Of a stretch of DNA of 40,852 bases, positions 8,439-15,721 are shown piece after piece. The stretch's first letter is position 1, and each line of letters begins with the position of its first letter. This DNA is from Thermodesulfobacteriota bacterium (GTDB taxonomy: Bacteria > Desulfobacterota > Deferrimicrobia > Deferrimicrobiales > Deferrimicrobiaceae): the NCBI GenBank assembly GCA_040758155.1, contig JBFLWB010000099.1, positions 1-40,852 on the forward strand, given 5' to 3'. The notes under the pieces were generated by a model. It was not told the origin of the DNA. It saw nothing but the letters and a program-made list of their open reading frames with translations, and searched no databases. The translations under genes were made by a program, and so were the position numbers.

Positions 8439-8470
8439 TGCGAAGCAAGCATAACAGGTAAAGGTGATAA
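8416..8470. repeat. Perfect 26+3+26 bp palindrome: AbiE operator candidate
   Basis: Left arm 8416-8441, loop GAA 8442-8444, right arm 8445-8470; the 26 bp arms match without a mismatch. The left arm holds the promoter spacer and -10, and the right arm holds the ribosome site AGG (8456-8458) and the GTG start of the antitoxin at 8464. No T-run follows, so it is not a normal terminator. AbiEi antitoxins are known to repress their own operon by binding inverted repeats, so this is most likely that operator. Confidence 0.75.
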
Positions 8471-9444
8471 ACCGGCCAGTGGCTATTCGCTTCCCATACC
8501 GATGGGAAGAATTCCTCCGCTCCCTTACCGAGCGGCTTTCCACACCAACGCCTTCCCTGCCGTCCACCCGGTGCTTGACCCGTCACAACCTTTCCCGGAT
8601 CTTCATGGAAATCCGGAAAGGATTGGATCTGCCCACAACGTTTCCCACCGGTAAAGAGATCATCGATCGCCTGATCCATATGGGACTGGCGTCCTGTTTG
8701 CCGGTCGAAGTCCATGGCGAACCATCGAAGGATTCTCCTTCGAAAGAGTTCATCCTTTTCGGGATCCGGGAATCCAGGGAACCGGAGATCGAGCCCGTGG
8801 AATTGCTCCAGGCCTATAACCAGAAAGGAGTGATCTGTTTTTTTTCCGCCTTGTCCTATTACGACCTTACGACGCAAGTACCCGTGCACCATCACATTGC
8901 CTCTTTGATCCACCCGACAGGCACCGCGAACGTCGATGCGCGTGAACCGTCTTCCACGAGCCCCGACCGGGAAATCGAACCGGGCAGATCCAGGCTCGGA
9001 ACCCATGCATTCACATATATGGGAGTCCCGTTCTATTCGATAAAGCGCGCGGCGAATACCATTCCCGGCATAAAAACCCGGATCGTATCCGGCAGAACGA
9101 ACATAAGAATCTCGACCGTGGAACAGACGCTGTTGGATACTCTGCAGTATCCCCTCCACTGCGGCGGGCCGGAGGTCGTCTTCGAGGCATGGAAGCGGTA
9201 TTCGGGTCAACTCGATGAAGATCTGATGTCGGACTACCTGAGACGAATAAAGATCGATCCGCTGATCCGAAGGGCCGGAGCCATGCTCGATCTGCTGGGA
9301 CATTCCCCCGGCAAGAATCTCCGCTCGTTCCTCGAGGAATCCAGAGACAGGATATTCGGTCTCGAAGAAGTTCCGACCATCCCGCTGCTCCGGGGGATCA
9401 ACCTCCCCCGGCCGGATCGTTCATGGAATGTGCTGACCCCCTGA
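8464..9444 (+). CDS. abiEi: AbiEi-like antitoxin / transcriptional repressor (type IV toxin-antitoxin)
   Basis: 326 aa from a GTG at 8464, with AGG 5 nt upstream. An N-terminal winged-helix region spans about 38-82 (LTRHNLSRIFMEIRKG through KEIIDRLIHMGLASCLP). The middle has the AbiEi-type block ELLQAYNQKGVICFFSALSYY (two pieces: VELLQAYNQK and VICFFSALSYYDLTT, 112-137). The C-terminal half carries RISTVEQTLLDTL and GGPEVVFEAW (215-243), typical of COG5340, whose members are called viral-defence regulators. The start codon sits in the palindrome it probably binds. The partner toxin starts 1 nt after this stop. Base composition is lower in G+C than the flanks, suggesting acquisition. Confidence 0.8.
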   Translation: MINRPVAIRFPYRWEEFLRSLTERLSTPTPSLPSTRCLTRHNLSRIFMEIRKGLDLPTTFPTGKEIIDRLIHMGLASCLPVEVHGEPSKDSPSKEFILFGIRESREPEIEPVELLQAYNQKGVICFFSALSYYDLTTQVPVHHHIASLIHPTGTANVDAREPSSTSPDREIEPGRSRLGTHAFTYMGVPFYSIKRAANTIPGIKTRIVSGRTNIRISTVEQTLLDTLQYPLHCGGPEVVFEAWKRYSGQLDEDLMSDYLRRIKIDPLIRRAGAMLDLLGHSPGKNLRSFLEESRDRIFGLEEVPTIPLLRGINLPRPDRSWNVLTP

Positions 9445-9445
9445 A

Positions 9446-10324
9446 ATGAACGAAACCCAACGCGACAACTGGAAGTATGAAGTCCTGAACGAGTTGCTCC
9501 TCGCCTTGGGGAAAGATCGGGAAATCAGGAACGCTCTCGTATTCAAGGGAGCGCTTATCCTCAACCGCCTCCTGGGAGCGCAAAGAAAATCGCTGGACAT
9601 CGATTCGAACCTCGATGCCGTCTTCGCCAGGCGACACCCGGACAGGGAAGCGCAGAAAAATTTTCTGGAGGAACATTTAAGCCGCGCGATCTCCCGTTAT
9701 TTCGAATCGAAGGATCCGGTGCGATACGAGTTGAAAAACCTGCGCGTGGACGCGAATCCCAAAGACGGCCATCCTCTGGGCTGGGACGGGTTCCTCGCCA
9801 CCGTTTCCCTGATCGACCACGCAAACCTCGGAACGAGAGGATTGCCTTCGCTGACGATCGACGTATCGGCTCCGGAAACGCTGTCGGAAGCATCCGTGGC
9901 GGATATGGAACTGGAGGGAGTCTCCATCAGAGCGTACACGCTGGAGCGCATTGCCGGAGAAAAGGCGCGAGCATTTTTAAGCACCCTCCCCGCCTACCGC
10001 GCGAAAGTACGAAAACCCGGGGAAGCCGTGCGGGTCAAGGATCTGTACGACCTGTCGAAGATCATCCGGTTCAGGCCCATCACCCGAAAGGATTTCTGGA
10101 CGGCGGCCGGACTGGAATTCCGGATTGCATGCGAATCCCGCAGCATCGATTGCAGAGGAAAGGAATCCTTCTTCGAAAACTGGAAGGAAACAAAAGAGCT
10201 TTACCAAAAAGATCCCACGATCCCGGTCGACGTGAAATTCGCCGAGGCGGAGGAAACTGTCGACTCCATCCTTTCGATATGGTCTGCCCTGGGGATCATC
10301 CCCTTTTCTTTCCCGCTGCCGTAG
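9446..10324 (+). CDS. abiEii: AbiEii-like nucleotidyltransferase toxin (DUF1814 type)
   Basis: 292 aa. Nucleotidyltransferase motifs are visible: FKGALILNRLL (K34, G35) with RKSLDIDSNLD (metal ligands D51, D53), IDVSAPETL (D139) and LERIAGEKARAF followed by RVKDLYDLSKI (E167, K173, K198, D199, D202). The AbiEii/MenT group inhibits growth by nucleotidyl transfer, in MenT's case to tRNA 3' ends. The usual GG or GS of motif I is GA here. The start follows the antitoxin stop by 1 nt with no separate ribosome site, so translation is probably coupled. Codon use is less G+C-rich than in the neighbours. It is paired with the AbiEi-like repressor and ends before a terminator that serves the opposite strand. 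Confidence 0.8.
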   Translation: MNETQRDNWKYEVLNELLLALGKDREIRNALVFKGALILNRLLGAQRKSLDIDSNLDAVFARRHPDREAQKNFLEEHLSRAISRYFESKDPVRYELKNLRVDANPKDGHPLGWDGFLATVSLIDHANLGTRGLPSLTIDVSAPETLSEASVADMELEGVSIRAYTLERIAGEKARAFLSTLPAYRAKVRKPGEAVRVKDLYDLSKIIRFRPITRKDFWTAAGLEFRIACESRSIDCRGKESFFENWKETKELYQKDPTIPVDVKFAEAEETVDSILSIWSALGIIPFSFPLP

Positions 10325-10335
10325 GAAAAAATCGT

Positions 10336-10368
10336 AAAAAAAACCGCCCCGGGACTTTCCCGGGGCGG
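10336..10368 (-). terminator. Strong intrinsic terminator of the minus-strand run
   Basis: A perfect 10 bp G+C stem (10344-10353 with 10359-10368) has a 5 nt loop and is followed on the minus strand by eight Ts (10336-10343) and a second T-run at 10326-10331. It lies 58 bp past the stop of the WxPGxW-repeat gene and would end transcription from that gene and any read-through from the polA/sigma unit. It may also slow plus-strand transcription leaving the toxin gene. Confidence 0.92.
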
Positions 10369-10425
10369 CCGTCGGGATCATGATGGGGAGGGAAGATGCC
10401 CGACGTTAGTGAATCATGTTGAGGG

Positions 10426-10812
10426 TTACCCGCGTACCTCCCAGTGGCCGGGAACCCAGACCTCTACCCGGACGTTCTCGTACCGTCCGGAGACCCACAC
10501 CCTCGAATACCCGTCGGACGACCAGTACCCCGGGACCCACTGACGCTCGTACCGCATCTCGTACCGTCCGGGGATCCAGACCCGCTCCTGCGGGACGTAG
10601 ACCGGCGGGGGCGGGGCCGAGTAGACCACCGCGGGCTGCGAGCTCGTGATGATGGTGCCGAGGATCGCGCCGCCCACCAGCCCGGCGAAGAACCCTCCGA
10701 AGCCGTGGCCGTGTCCGTGAAAATGCCCGCCGCCTCTGCCGCCCGCAAGCGCTGCGTACGGGAACGCCGCCAACATCCCGAGTGCCAGCAGTATGCAAAT
10801 GGTCTTTTTCAT
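10426..10812 (-). CDS. Exported WxPGxW-repeat protein
   Basis: 128 aa from the ATG at 10812, with GGGAGG about 9 nt upstream. A signal peptide (MKKTICILLALGMLAAFPYA, cut near ALA-GG) is followed by a Gly/His-rich segment and a glycine-zipper-like helix (FFAGLVGGAILGTII). The rest consists of repeated W-x-P/S-G-x-Y/W units (VWIPGRYE, QWVPGYW, VWVSGRYE, VWVPGHWE). This resembles small YXWGXW-type envelope proteins of unknown function. It is the last gene before the terminator and, with 91 bp before it, may be transcribed alone or by read-through. Confidence 0.78.
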   Translation of the reverse strand: MKKTICILLALGMLAAFPYAALAGGRGGGHFHGHGHGFGGFFAGLVGGAILGTIITSSQPAVVYSAPPPPVYVPQERVWIPGRYEMRYERQWVPGYWSSDGYSRVWVSGRYENVRVEVWVPGHWEVRG

Positions 10813-10861
10813 CTCTCCACCTCCCTTGCAGCCGTTCGTACCTGTTCCGACGAAGGGGGGG

Positions 10862-10881
10862 AGGCGGTTATTCAACCGCCT
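10862..10881 (-). terminator. Hairpin between the periplasmic protein and WxPGxW-protein genes
   Basis: A perfect 8 bp stem (10862-10869 with 10874-10881) and a 4 nt loop lie 23 bp past the stop of the 10904-11374 gene. On the minus strand a C-run, not a T-run, follows. It could be a weak or Rho-assisted terminator or an mRNA 3'-end stabiliser. The call is tentative. Confidence 0.35.
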
Positions 10882-10903
10882 GAGGGAAAATCCGGGGGGG
10901 GGA

Positions 10904-11374
10904 TCAGCTTGCGGAAAGGATAAGGATGAGGACCCCGTCCTCGTGGGACGGGCCGCCGACCAGGACCATGCCGCCGCGCGACATCCCCACGGTCGTCGTC
11001 AGGAGGTTTTTCCCTCCCTCCCGGATCTGGACGGAGAGGCGGACCTTGTTTCCGGGCGCCGGCAGCGGGCTGACGTGCATCGCCCGGCGCCCCGGCAGCT
11101 CGAACGTTCCCGACTCCCCCACCGCCAGGGTGCGCCGCCTGCGGTCGATCATTTTATAGGAGGAGTAGTTGAACATGACCTGCAGCTTCCCCCGGAGATT
11201 CATCAGGCCCGGATCCACCTCGTCCCCCTTGTTGGAGGCGTACACCGTCCCGAGGTCGACGGTCACGGCTCCGCCCGCAAGGCATACCTCCGCCGCGCTC
11301 CCGAGCAGGAGGAGAACGAGGAGGAACGCGGCGATCCCGGACGCCGCCGGGGGAACGGATTTAGGACTCGGCAT
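10904..11374 (-). CDS. Periplasmic protein of unknown function in sigma/anti-sigma operon
   Basis: 156 aa with a hydrophobic export signal (IAAFLLVLLLLGSAAEVCLA, 14-33). The mature part is beta-rich (VTVDLGTVYASNKG, LQVMFNYSSYKMIDRR, KVRLSVQIREGGKNLL) and ends in VLVGGPSHEDGVLILILSAS, a pattern that recalls secretin-like or conserved periplasmic domains. I do not recognise the family. Its start overlaps the anti-sigma gene's end by 14 nt, so the two are almost certainly co-translated. This suggests a role in the signal sensed or the output controlled by the ECF system. Confidence 0.7.
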   Translation of the reverse strand: MPSPKSVPPAASGIAAFLLVLLLLGSAAEVCLAGGAVTVDLGTVYASNKGDEVDPGLMNLRGKLQVMFNYSSYKMIDRRRRTLAVGESGTFELPGRRAMHVSPLPAPGNKVRLSVQIREGGKNLLTTTVGMSRGGMVLVGGPSHEDGVLILILSAS

Positions 11375-11837
11375 TTTCGATGATCCAGATCACCCGGGGC
11401 AGCTCCTCCCCCTTGTCCACAAGCGCCACGGTGGCGATATCGGACTCCACGTCCTCGACGGAGACATCGAAGGTGCGAGGGTTGAACGGCGAACGATCCG
11501 TCCCCGTAGGGTAGAACAGGACCCCGAAAACCACAAGGGCGACCGCCGCGGGCAGCCAGACCCATCTCCAGGCCGGGAAGGCGCGCCGCGCGGCCTTTTC
11601 CTCCTCGATGCCCGCCCGGACGCGGGTCCACATCGCGTCGAGCGCCGGCTCCGCCGTCCCTGCGCTCACCGCGGCGTGCAGGCGCAACATCCTTCCCACG
11701 GCTTCCGTATTCCGCCGCTCGGCCGCGCACGCGGCGCAGGCGGAAAGGTGCGCTTCGAGCTCCGCCCCCGCCTCGGCCGGCAGCAGCCCGTCGGCCCTGT
11801 GCTCGATCATCCTGCGCGCGGTTCCGCAATCCACCAT
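11361..11837 (-). CDS. Zinc-finger (zf-HC2) anti-sigma factor
   Basis: 158 aa from the ATG at 11837, 5 nt after the sigma factor stop. The N-terminal domain has the zinc anti-sigma signature HLSACAAC (H-x3-C-x2-C) preceded by C4. One membrane helix (VWLPAAVALVVFGVLFY) lies near residue 95-112, and the C-terminal periplasmic segment ends in EELPRVIWIIENAES. Such proteins hold an ECF sigma factor at the membrane until a signal releases it. The partner is the adjacent sigma gene. Confidence 0.88.
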   Translation of the reverse strand: MVDCGTARRMIEHRADGLLPAEAGAELEAHLSACAACAAERRNTEAVGRMLRLHAAVSAGTAEPALDAMWTRVRAGIEEEKAARRAFPAWRWVWLPAAVALVVFGVLFYPTGTDRSPFNPRTFDVSVEDVESDIATVALVDKGEELPRVIWIIENAES

Positions 11838-11842
11838 CGTCC

Positions 11843-12433
11843 CTACCCCTTCACGTGCCGGCCCAAAGCCGTCTTGAGTTTCTCCCGCGCGTAATGCAGC
11901 CGGGACATGACCGTCCCCGTGGAGCAGCCCATCGTTTTGGCGATGTCCTCGTACGACATCCCTTCGACCTCCCGCAGGAGGATGACCGTCCTGTGATGCT
12001 CCGGCAGCGCCGCGATCGCCTTCTCCAGGGCGTCCCCCAGCTCCCGGTTCATCAGGAGCTCCTCCGGCGTGGCCGGGTATGCGAAGGAGTCCGGGGGCGA
12101 TGCGTCCTCGGTGAGCCAGGTTTCGTCGAGGGGGACATCCCCCGAGCGGGAGGTCTTCCTCCACCGGTCGATCGCCTGGTTCACCAGCAGGCGGTAGAAC
12201 CAGGTGTAGAAGTTCGACCCGAACCGGAACTCCTTCAGCTTGTAATACGCCTTAACGAACGATTCCTGGACCACGTCGAGGGCGTCGTCCCGGTTCCCTA
12301 CGATCCCTACGACGACCGCGAAAGCCCGCGTCTTGTATCGTTCCACGAGCTCCCGGAACGCCTCCTGGTCGCCGCCGAGGGTCGCGCGGATCAGCGCGTC
12401 GTCCCGGACGTCCTTGCCGGCGCTCTCAGTCAT
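11843..12433 (-). CDS. ECF (RpoE-like) RNA polymerase sigma factor
   Basis: 196 aa. Region 2 is seen in AFRELVERYKTRAFAVVV, DALDVVQESFVKAYYKL and FYTWFYRLLVNQAIDRWRK. Region 4 is seen in ALPEHHRTVILLREVEGMSY, EDIAKTMGCSTGTVMSRLHY and REKLKTAL. There is no region 1 or 3, as usual for ECF factors. The adjacent zf-HC2 anti-sigma factor makes it a membrane-signalled envelope-type regulator. It lies 46 bp after polA on the same strand; no convincing promoter was seen in that gap, so transcription may continue from polA. Confidence 0.93.
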   Translation of the reverse strand: MTESAGKDVRDDALIRATLGGDQEAFRELVERYKTRAFAVVVGIVGNRDDALDVVQESFVKAYYKLKEFRFGSNFYTWFYRLLVNQAIDRWRKTSRSGDVPLDETWLTEDASPPDSFAYPATPEELLMNRELGDALEKAIAALPEHHRTVILLREVEGMSYEDIAKTMGCSTGTVMSRLHYAREKLKTALGRHVKG

Positions 12434-12479
12434 AGGACGGAGCCGCCCCGCGGACTATTCACGGGCAGCAGGGGATTTT

Positions 12480-15047
12480 TCAGTGGATTTCCCCCCAATT
12501 CCTCCCCCGGCTCACGGAAACGGTCAGCGGCACCGACAGTTTCGCCACCCCCGTCATCGCCCCGGTGAGCATCCGTTCCGCGTCCGCCGCCTCGCGTTCC
12601 GGCGCCTCGACGATCAGCTCGTCGTGCACCTGGAGGATCAGGCGCGCGTCCATCCGTTTCCCCCGGAACTCGCGGTCCACCCGGATCATGGCCAGCTTGA
12701 TCAGGTCCGCGGCGCTCCCCTGGATCGGCGTGTTCACAGCCATCCGCTCCGCGGCCTCCCGGAGGACCCGGTTCTGCGAGTCGATGTCCTTCAGGAAGCG
12801 ACGCCTCCCCATGATCGTCAAAACATACCCGTTTTTCCGGGCACTTGCCTTTATATCCTCAATGTATTCCTTTACCCCTGGGTACCGGTGGAAATATTGC
12901 TCGATGTACTCCTTGGCCTCCTTCCCCCCGATCCCCAGCTCCCGGGAGAGGCCGAACGGGCTCATCCCGTAAAGGATGCCGAAATTGATCACCTTGGCCT
13001 TGCGGCGCTGGTCCGCGGTGACCCTGCCGGCGGGGACGTTGAAGACCGCGGCGGCGGTGGCGGTATGGATGTCTTCCTCGCCCCGGAACCGGCGGATCAG
13101 CTCCGCGTCGCCGGAAAGATGCGCCAGGAGCCGCAGCTCCACCTGGGAGTAGTCCGCCCCCACGAGGACATTCCCGCGGTCCGCGACGAAGCCGGCCCGG
13201 ATGCGCGCCCCCAGCTCCGTGCGGATCGGGATGTTCTGCAGGTTCGGGTCGGAGGAGGAGAGGCGGCCGGTGGCGGCCTGCGTCTGGTTGAAGGTGCTGT
13301 GGATCCGGCCGTCCTTCGGATCGACCAGCCCGGGGAGGACCTCCACGTACGTGGAGCGGATCTTCGCCAGCGTCCGGTAATCGAGCACCATCGAAGGGAT
13401 CTCGTGAAGGGCTTTGAGCTGCTCGAGCACGTCCACGTCCGTGGAGTAGCCGGTCTTGGTCTTCTTGACGGGCGGCAGCTTGAGCTTCTCGAAGAGCAGG
13501 AAGGCGAGCTGCTTGGGCGAATTGATGTTGAAGCCGCCGCCGGCGGCCTCCGCCACCTTCTTCTCGATGGCGGCGATGTCGCGGGCAAGCTCCACCGACA
13601 GCTCCCTGAAGATCTCCGGGTCGATCCGGATGCCGCGCTCCTCCATCCGGTGCAGGACGGGCAACAGCGGCATGTCGAGATCGCGGAACACCTCGACGAG
13701 CCCCGCGTCGCGGAGCATCCCTTCCAGCTTCTCCCCCATGGCGAGCGTGACTTCCGCCAGCTCCGCCGCATGGTCCTCGCGCGACTCCCCTTCGGCGGCC
13801 GACAGCGACGACGGCAGGTAGCGGGCGCGCAGCTTGGGGAATGTCGGCGTCCCCTCCTCGGGCGCGAGGAGGTATCCCGCCACCTGCAGGTCGAACAGCG
13901 GCAGGTCCTCCCCGCCCTCCGTATCCTTGCGGTACAGCGCCTTCCCGTCGAAAAGATGAACGGTCGCGCCGAGGCGGCCGAGCGCCCGGGCCGCGGCGGC
14001 GGCCGAATCGGGGGGCAGGACGAAGACTCCGCTCCCCTCCACGGCGAACGCGGCGCACGTCTGCCGGTCTCCGTCGTACGCGAGGCCGGCGGCGCGCGGC
14101 TTCTTCCCCTTGAGCGCGGAAACGAGCTCCTCCGGGCCGGCGGCCCGCTTCCAGGGTACGGTCTCCGGGCCCCGTCCCGGTTTGCCGGCGGGCGCGGCGG
14201 CGGGCAGGTCGAGCTCCTCCAGGAGTTTGCGGAAGCCAAGCCGGCGGAACAGCGGCGCCACGCGCGCGGCGTCGATCGGGGCGGGAGCGAGCGCGGAGAC
14301 CTTCTCGCGCAGCGGAACGCCGCGGTCGATCGTCACCAGCTTCATCGACAGCCGGGCGGCGTCGGCCCCCTTCGCGATCTTCTCCTTCCGCGCTCCTTTG
14401 AGCCTCTCCGTCCCCGACAGCACGGCGTCGAGGGAGCCGAACTCGCGGATCAGCTCCGATGCCGTCTTCTCGCCGATGCCGGCGACTCCGGGGACGTTGT
14501 CCGACGGGTCGCCCGCCAGCGCCAGCAGGTCGGCCACCCTGTCCGGCGGGACGCCGAAGGTCTCCACGACCTGCTCCTCCCCGACCTCGTTCCCCTTGAG
14601 GCCGTCGCGCACCTTCACGCGCTTCGAGACGAGCTGGTACATGTCCTTGTCGGAGGAGACGATGACGACGTCCATCCCCTCCTCCTCCGCCTTCCGGGAG
14701 AGGGTGCCGATGATGTCGTCCGCCTCGACGCCGGGCATCGCGACGCGGCGCACCCCCAGCGCGTCGATCAGCTCGTCGACCAGCGGAATCTGCGCCAGCA
14801 GGTCCTCCGGCACCTTCAGCCGGGTCGCCTTGTATTCCGGGAAGAGCGCGTGCCGCGGCGTGGGCTCGCGCGAGTCGAAGATCGCGGCGACGCCCGCGGG
14901 CTCCTCCGTCCGCAGGATCTTGAGGAGAATGCGGGCCACGCCGAGGACCACGTTGGTCGGCGTCCCGTCCGGCGCGGTGAGCCGCGGGACGCCGTAGAAG
15001 GTCCTGTAGAGGACGTTATGCCCGTCGATCAGATACAGGGTTGGCAT
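12480..15047 (-). CDS. polA: DNA polymerase I, degenerate proofreading domain
   Basis: 855 aa. The 5' nuclease domain (1-290) has IDGHNVLYRTFY, PGVEADDIIG, VSSDKDMYQL and LAGDPSDNVPGVAGIGEKTA. The polymerase domain has motif A (VGADYSQVELRLLAHLSGD), motif B (RRKAKVINFGILYGMS) and motif C (LILQVHDELIVEAP). The middle 3'-5' exonuclease domain lacks the usual DxE and Y-x3-D residues (AAGLAYDGD stands where FDTET is expected), so it should have no proofreading, as in Taq and many other Pol I enzymes. Its role is Okazaki fragment maturation and gap repair. The start overlaps the end of the RDD gene by 32 nt, tying it to the heme operon. Confidence 0.96.
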   Translation of the reverse strand: MPTLYLIDGHNVLYRTFYGVPRLTAPDGTPTNVVLGVARILLKILRTEEPAGVAAIFDSREPTPRHALFPEYKATRLKVPEDLLAQIPLVDELIDALGVRRVAMPGVEADDIIGTLSRKAEEEGMDVVIVSSDKDMYQLVSKRVKVRDGLKGNEVGEEQVVETFGVPPDRVADLLALAGDPSDNVPGVAGIGEKTASELIREFGSLDAVLSGTERLKGARKEKIAKGADAARLSMKLVTIDRGVPLREKVSALAPAPIDAARVAPLFRRLGFRKLLEELDLPAAAPAGKPGRGPETVPWKRAAGPEELVSALKGKKPRAAGLAYDGDRQTCAAFAVEGSGVFVLPPDSAAAAARALGRLGATVHLFDGKALYRKDTEGGEDLPLFDLQVAGYLLAPEEGTPTFPKLRARYLPSSLSAAEGESREDHAAELAEVTLAMGEKLEGMLRDAGLVEVFRDLDMPLLPVLHRMEERGIRIDPEIFRELSVELARDIAAIEKKVAEAAGGGFNINSPKQLAFLLFEKLKLPPVKKTKTGYSTDVDVLEQLKALHEIPSMVLDYRTLAKIRSTYVEVLPGLVDPKDGRIHSTFNQTQAATGRLSSSDPNLQNIPIRTELGARIRAGFVADRGNVLVGADYSQVELRLLAHLSGDAELIRRFRGEEDIHTATAAAVFNVPAGRVTADQRRKAKVINFGILYGMSPFGLSRELGIGGKEAKEYIEQYFHRYPGVKEYIEDIKASARKNGYVLTIMGRRRFLKDIDSQNRVLREAAERMAVNTPIQGSAADLIKLAMIRVDREFRGKRMDARLILQVHDELIVEAPEREAADAERMLTGAMTGVAKLSVPLTVSVSRGRNWGEIH

Positions 15048-15504
15048 CGGATTCCTGACGGAACTCCACCACGAGCGTCCCCGCGACGGTGTCCCCCGCC
15101 CGCTGCCCCTCGGGATCGTAGAACCCGAGGTACGCCTCCACGAACAGGATCGCCGCGCCCACGGTCCAGGCGAGGAACGGGCCGATCGCCGGGAGGAGGT
15201 AGAGCAGGAACGGGACGGCCACCGTGAAGTTCCGCTTCATGGAGGCAGGGAAGTCCATCGCGTCCCGGTCGATCCGAACGACCTTGAGCCCCGTGAGCCA
15301 CTTCCCGGCGCTGCGCCCGCCGGGGAATCCGTCGCACATGAGGATGTAGAAGAGCGACGCGCAGGCCCCGGCCGCGTCGGGGATGTGCCAGAGCGACATC
15401 GCGACGATGAGGTCGGCCGCCTTCCCGATCAGGCGCGAAAGGTAGCGCCCCCGCCGCGCGGTGAGGTCCCGCTCCCGCCGCTCGTCCCGCGCGTCGTACG
15501 CCAT
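15016..15504 (-). CDS. RDD-family membrane protein
   Basis: 162 aa. The N-terminal RxxD-type region (YLSRLIGKAADLIVAMSL) and GGRSAGKWLTGLKVVRID are typical of RDD proteins. The predicted helices are at about 24-42, 45-60 and 90-125 (TVAVPFLLYLLPAIGPFLAW). RDD proteins are small inner-membrane proteins; some act as ion antiporters, but the role is usually unknown. It starts 4 nt after the DUF4177 gene stop and runs 32 nt into polA. Confidence 0.82.
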   Translation of the reverse strand: MAYDARDERRERDLTARRGRYLSRLIGKAADLIVAMSLWHIPDAAGACASLFYILMCDGFPGGRSAGKWLTGLKVVRIDRDAMDFPASMKRNFTVAVPFLLYLLPAIGPFLAWTVGAAILFVEAYLGFYDPEGQRAGDTVAGTLVVEFRQESDANPVSDRRA

Positions 15505-15508
15505 CGCC

Positions 15509-15721
15509 TCAGCGGACCCCGGGCCGTTCCGCCCGGGTGAAGAACAGGAATCCCATGGCGGGGCGCCGGTTCCCCGGCTGCGTGACGAAGTGGACCGACT
15601 CGAAGCGCCAGCCCTCCCCCGCCTCGCGGTTGAGCGCCTCCTCGATCGTCCGGTCGCTCACGTCGACGAGCTCCACGACGCGGTACGCCGGCCCGGCATC
15701 CCGCTCCGCCAAGCCCGTCAC
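15509..15721 (-). CDS. DUF4177-like small protein
   Basis: 70 aa. The pattern is that of DUF4177: an N-terminal strand (YRVVELVDV), a helix ([20 protein letters not shown]) and a C-terminal strand ([12 protein letters not shown]). It is probably cytoplasmic and its function is unknown. The ATG overlaps the hemB stop by 4 nt (ATGA), so translation is coupled. Confidence 0.72.
   Translation of the reverse strand: MTGLAERDAGPAYRVVELVDVSDRTIEEALNREAGEGWRFESVHFVTQPGNRRPAMGFLFFTRAERPGVR

Noticed and set aside
8416-8470. Palindrome as an intrinsic terminator of the tonB-like gene or as an insertion-sequence end
   Set aside because: No T-run follows, no transposase or target duplication is seen, and a promoter with -35 and -10 boxes fits inside it.
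8403-8654. A short plus-strand frame starting in the palindrome (83 codons)
   Set aside because: It runs through the operator and in the wrong frame over the AbiEi-like gene; the larger frame has motif support.
8425-9303. A 292-codon minus-strand frame opposite the AbiEi-like gene
   Set aside because: No recognisable motif, and the plus-strand product matches a known family with a promoter and operator.
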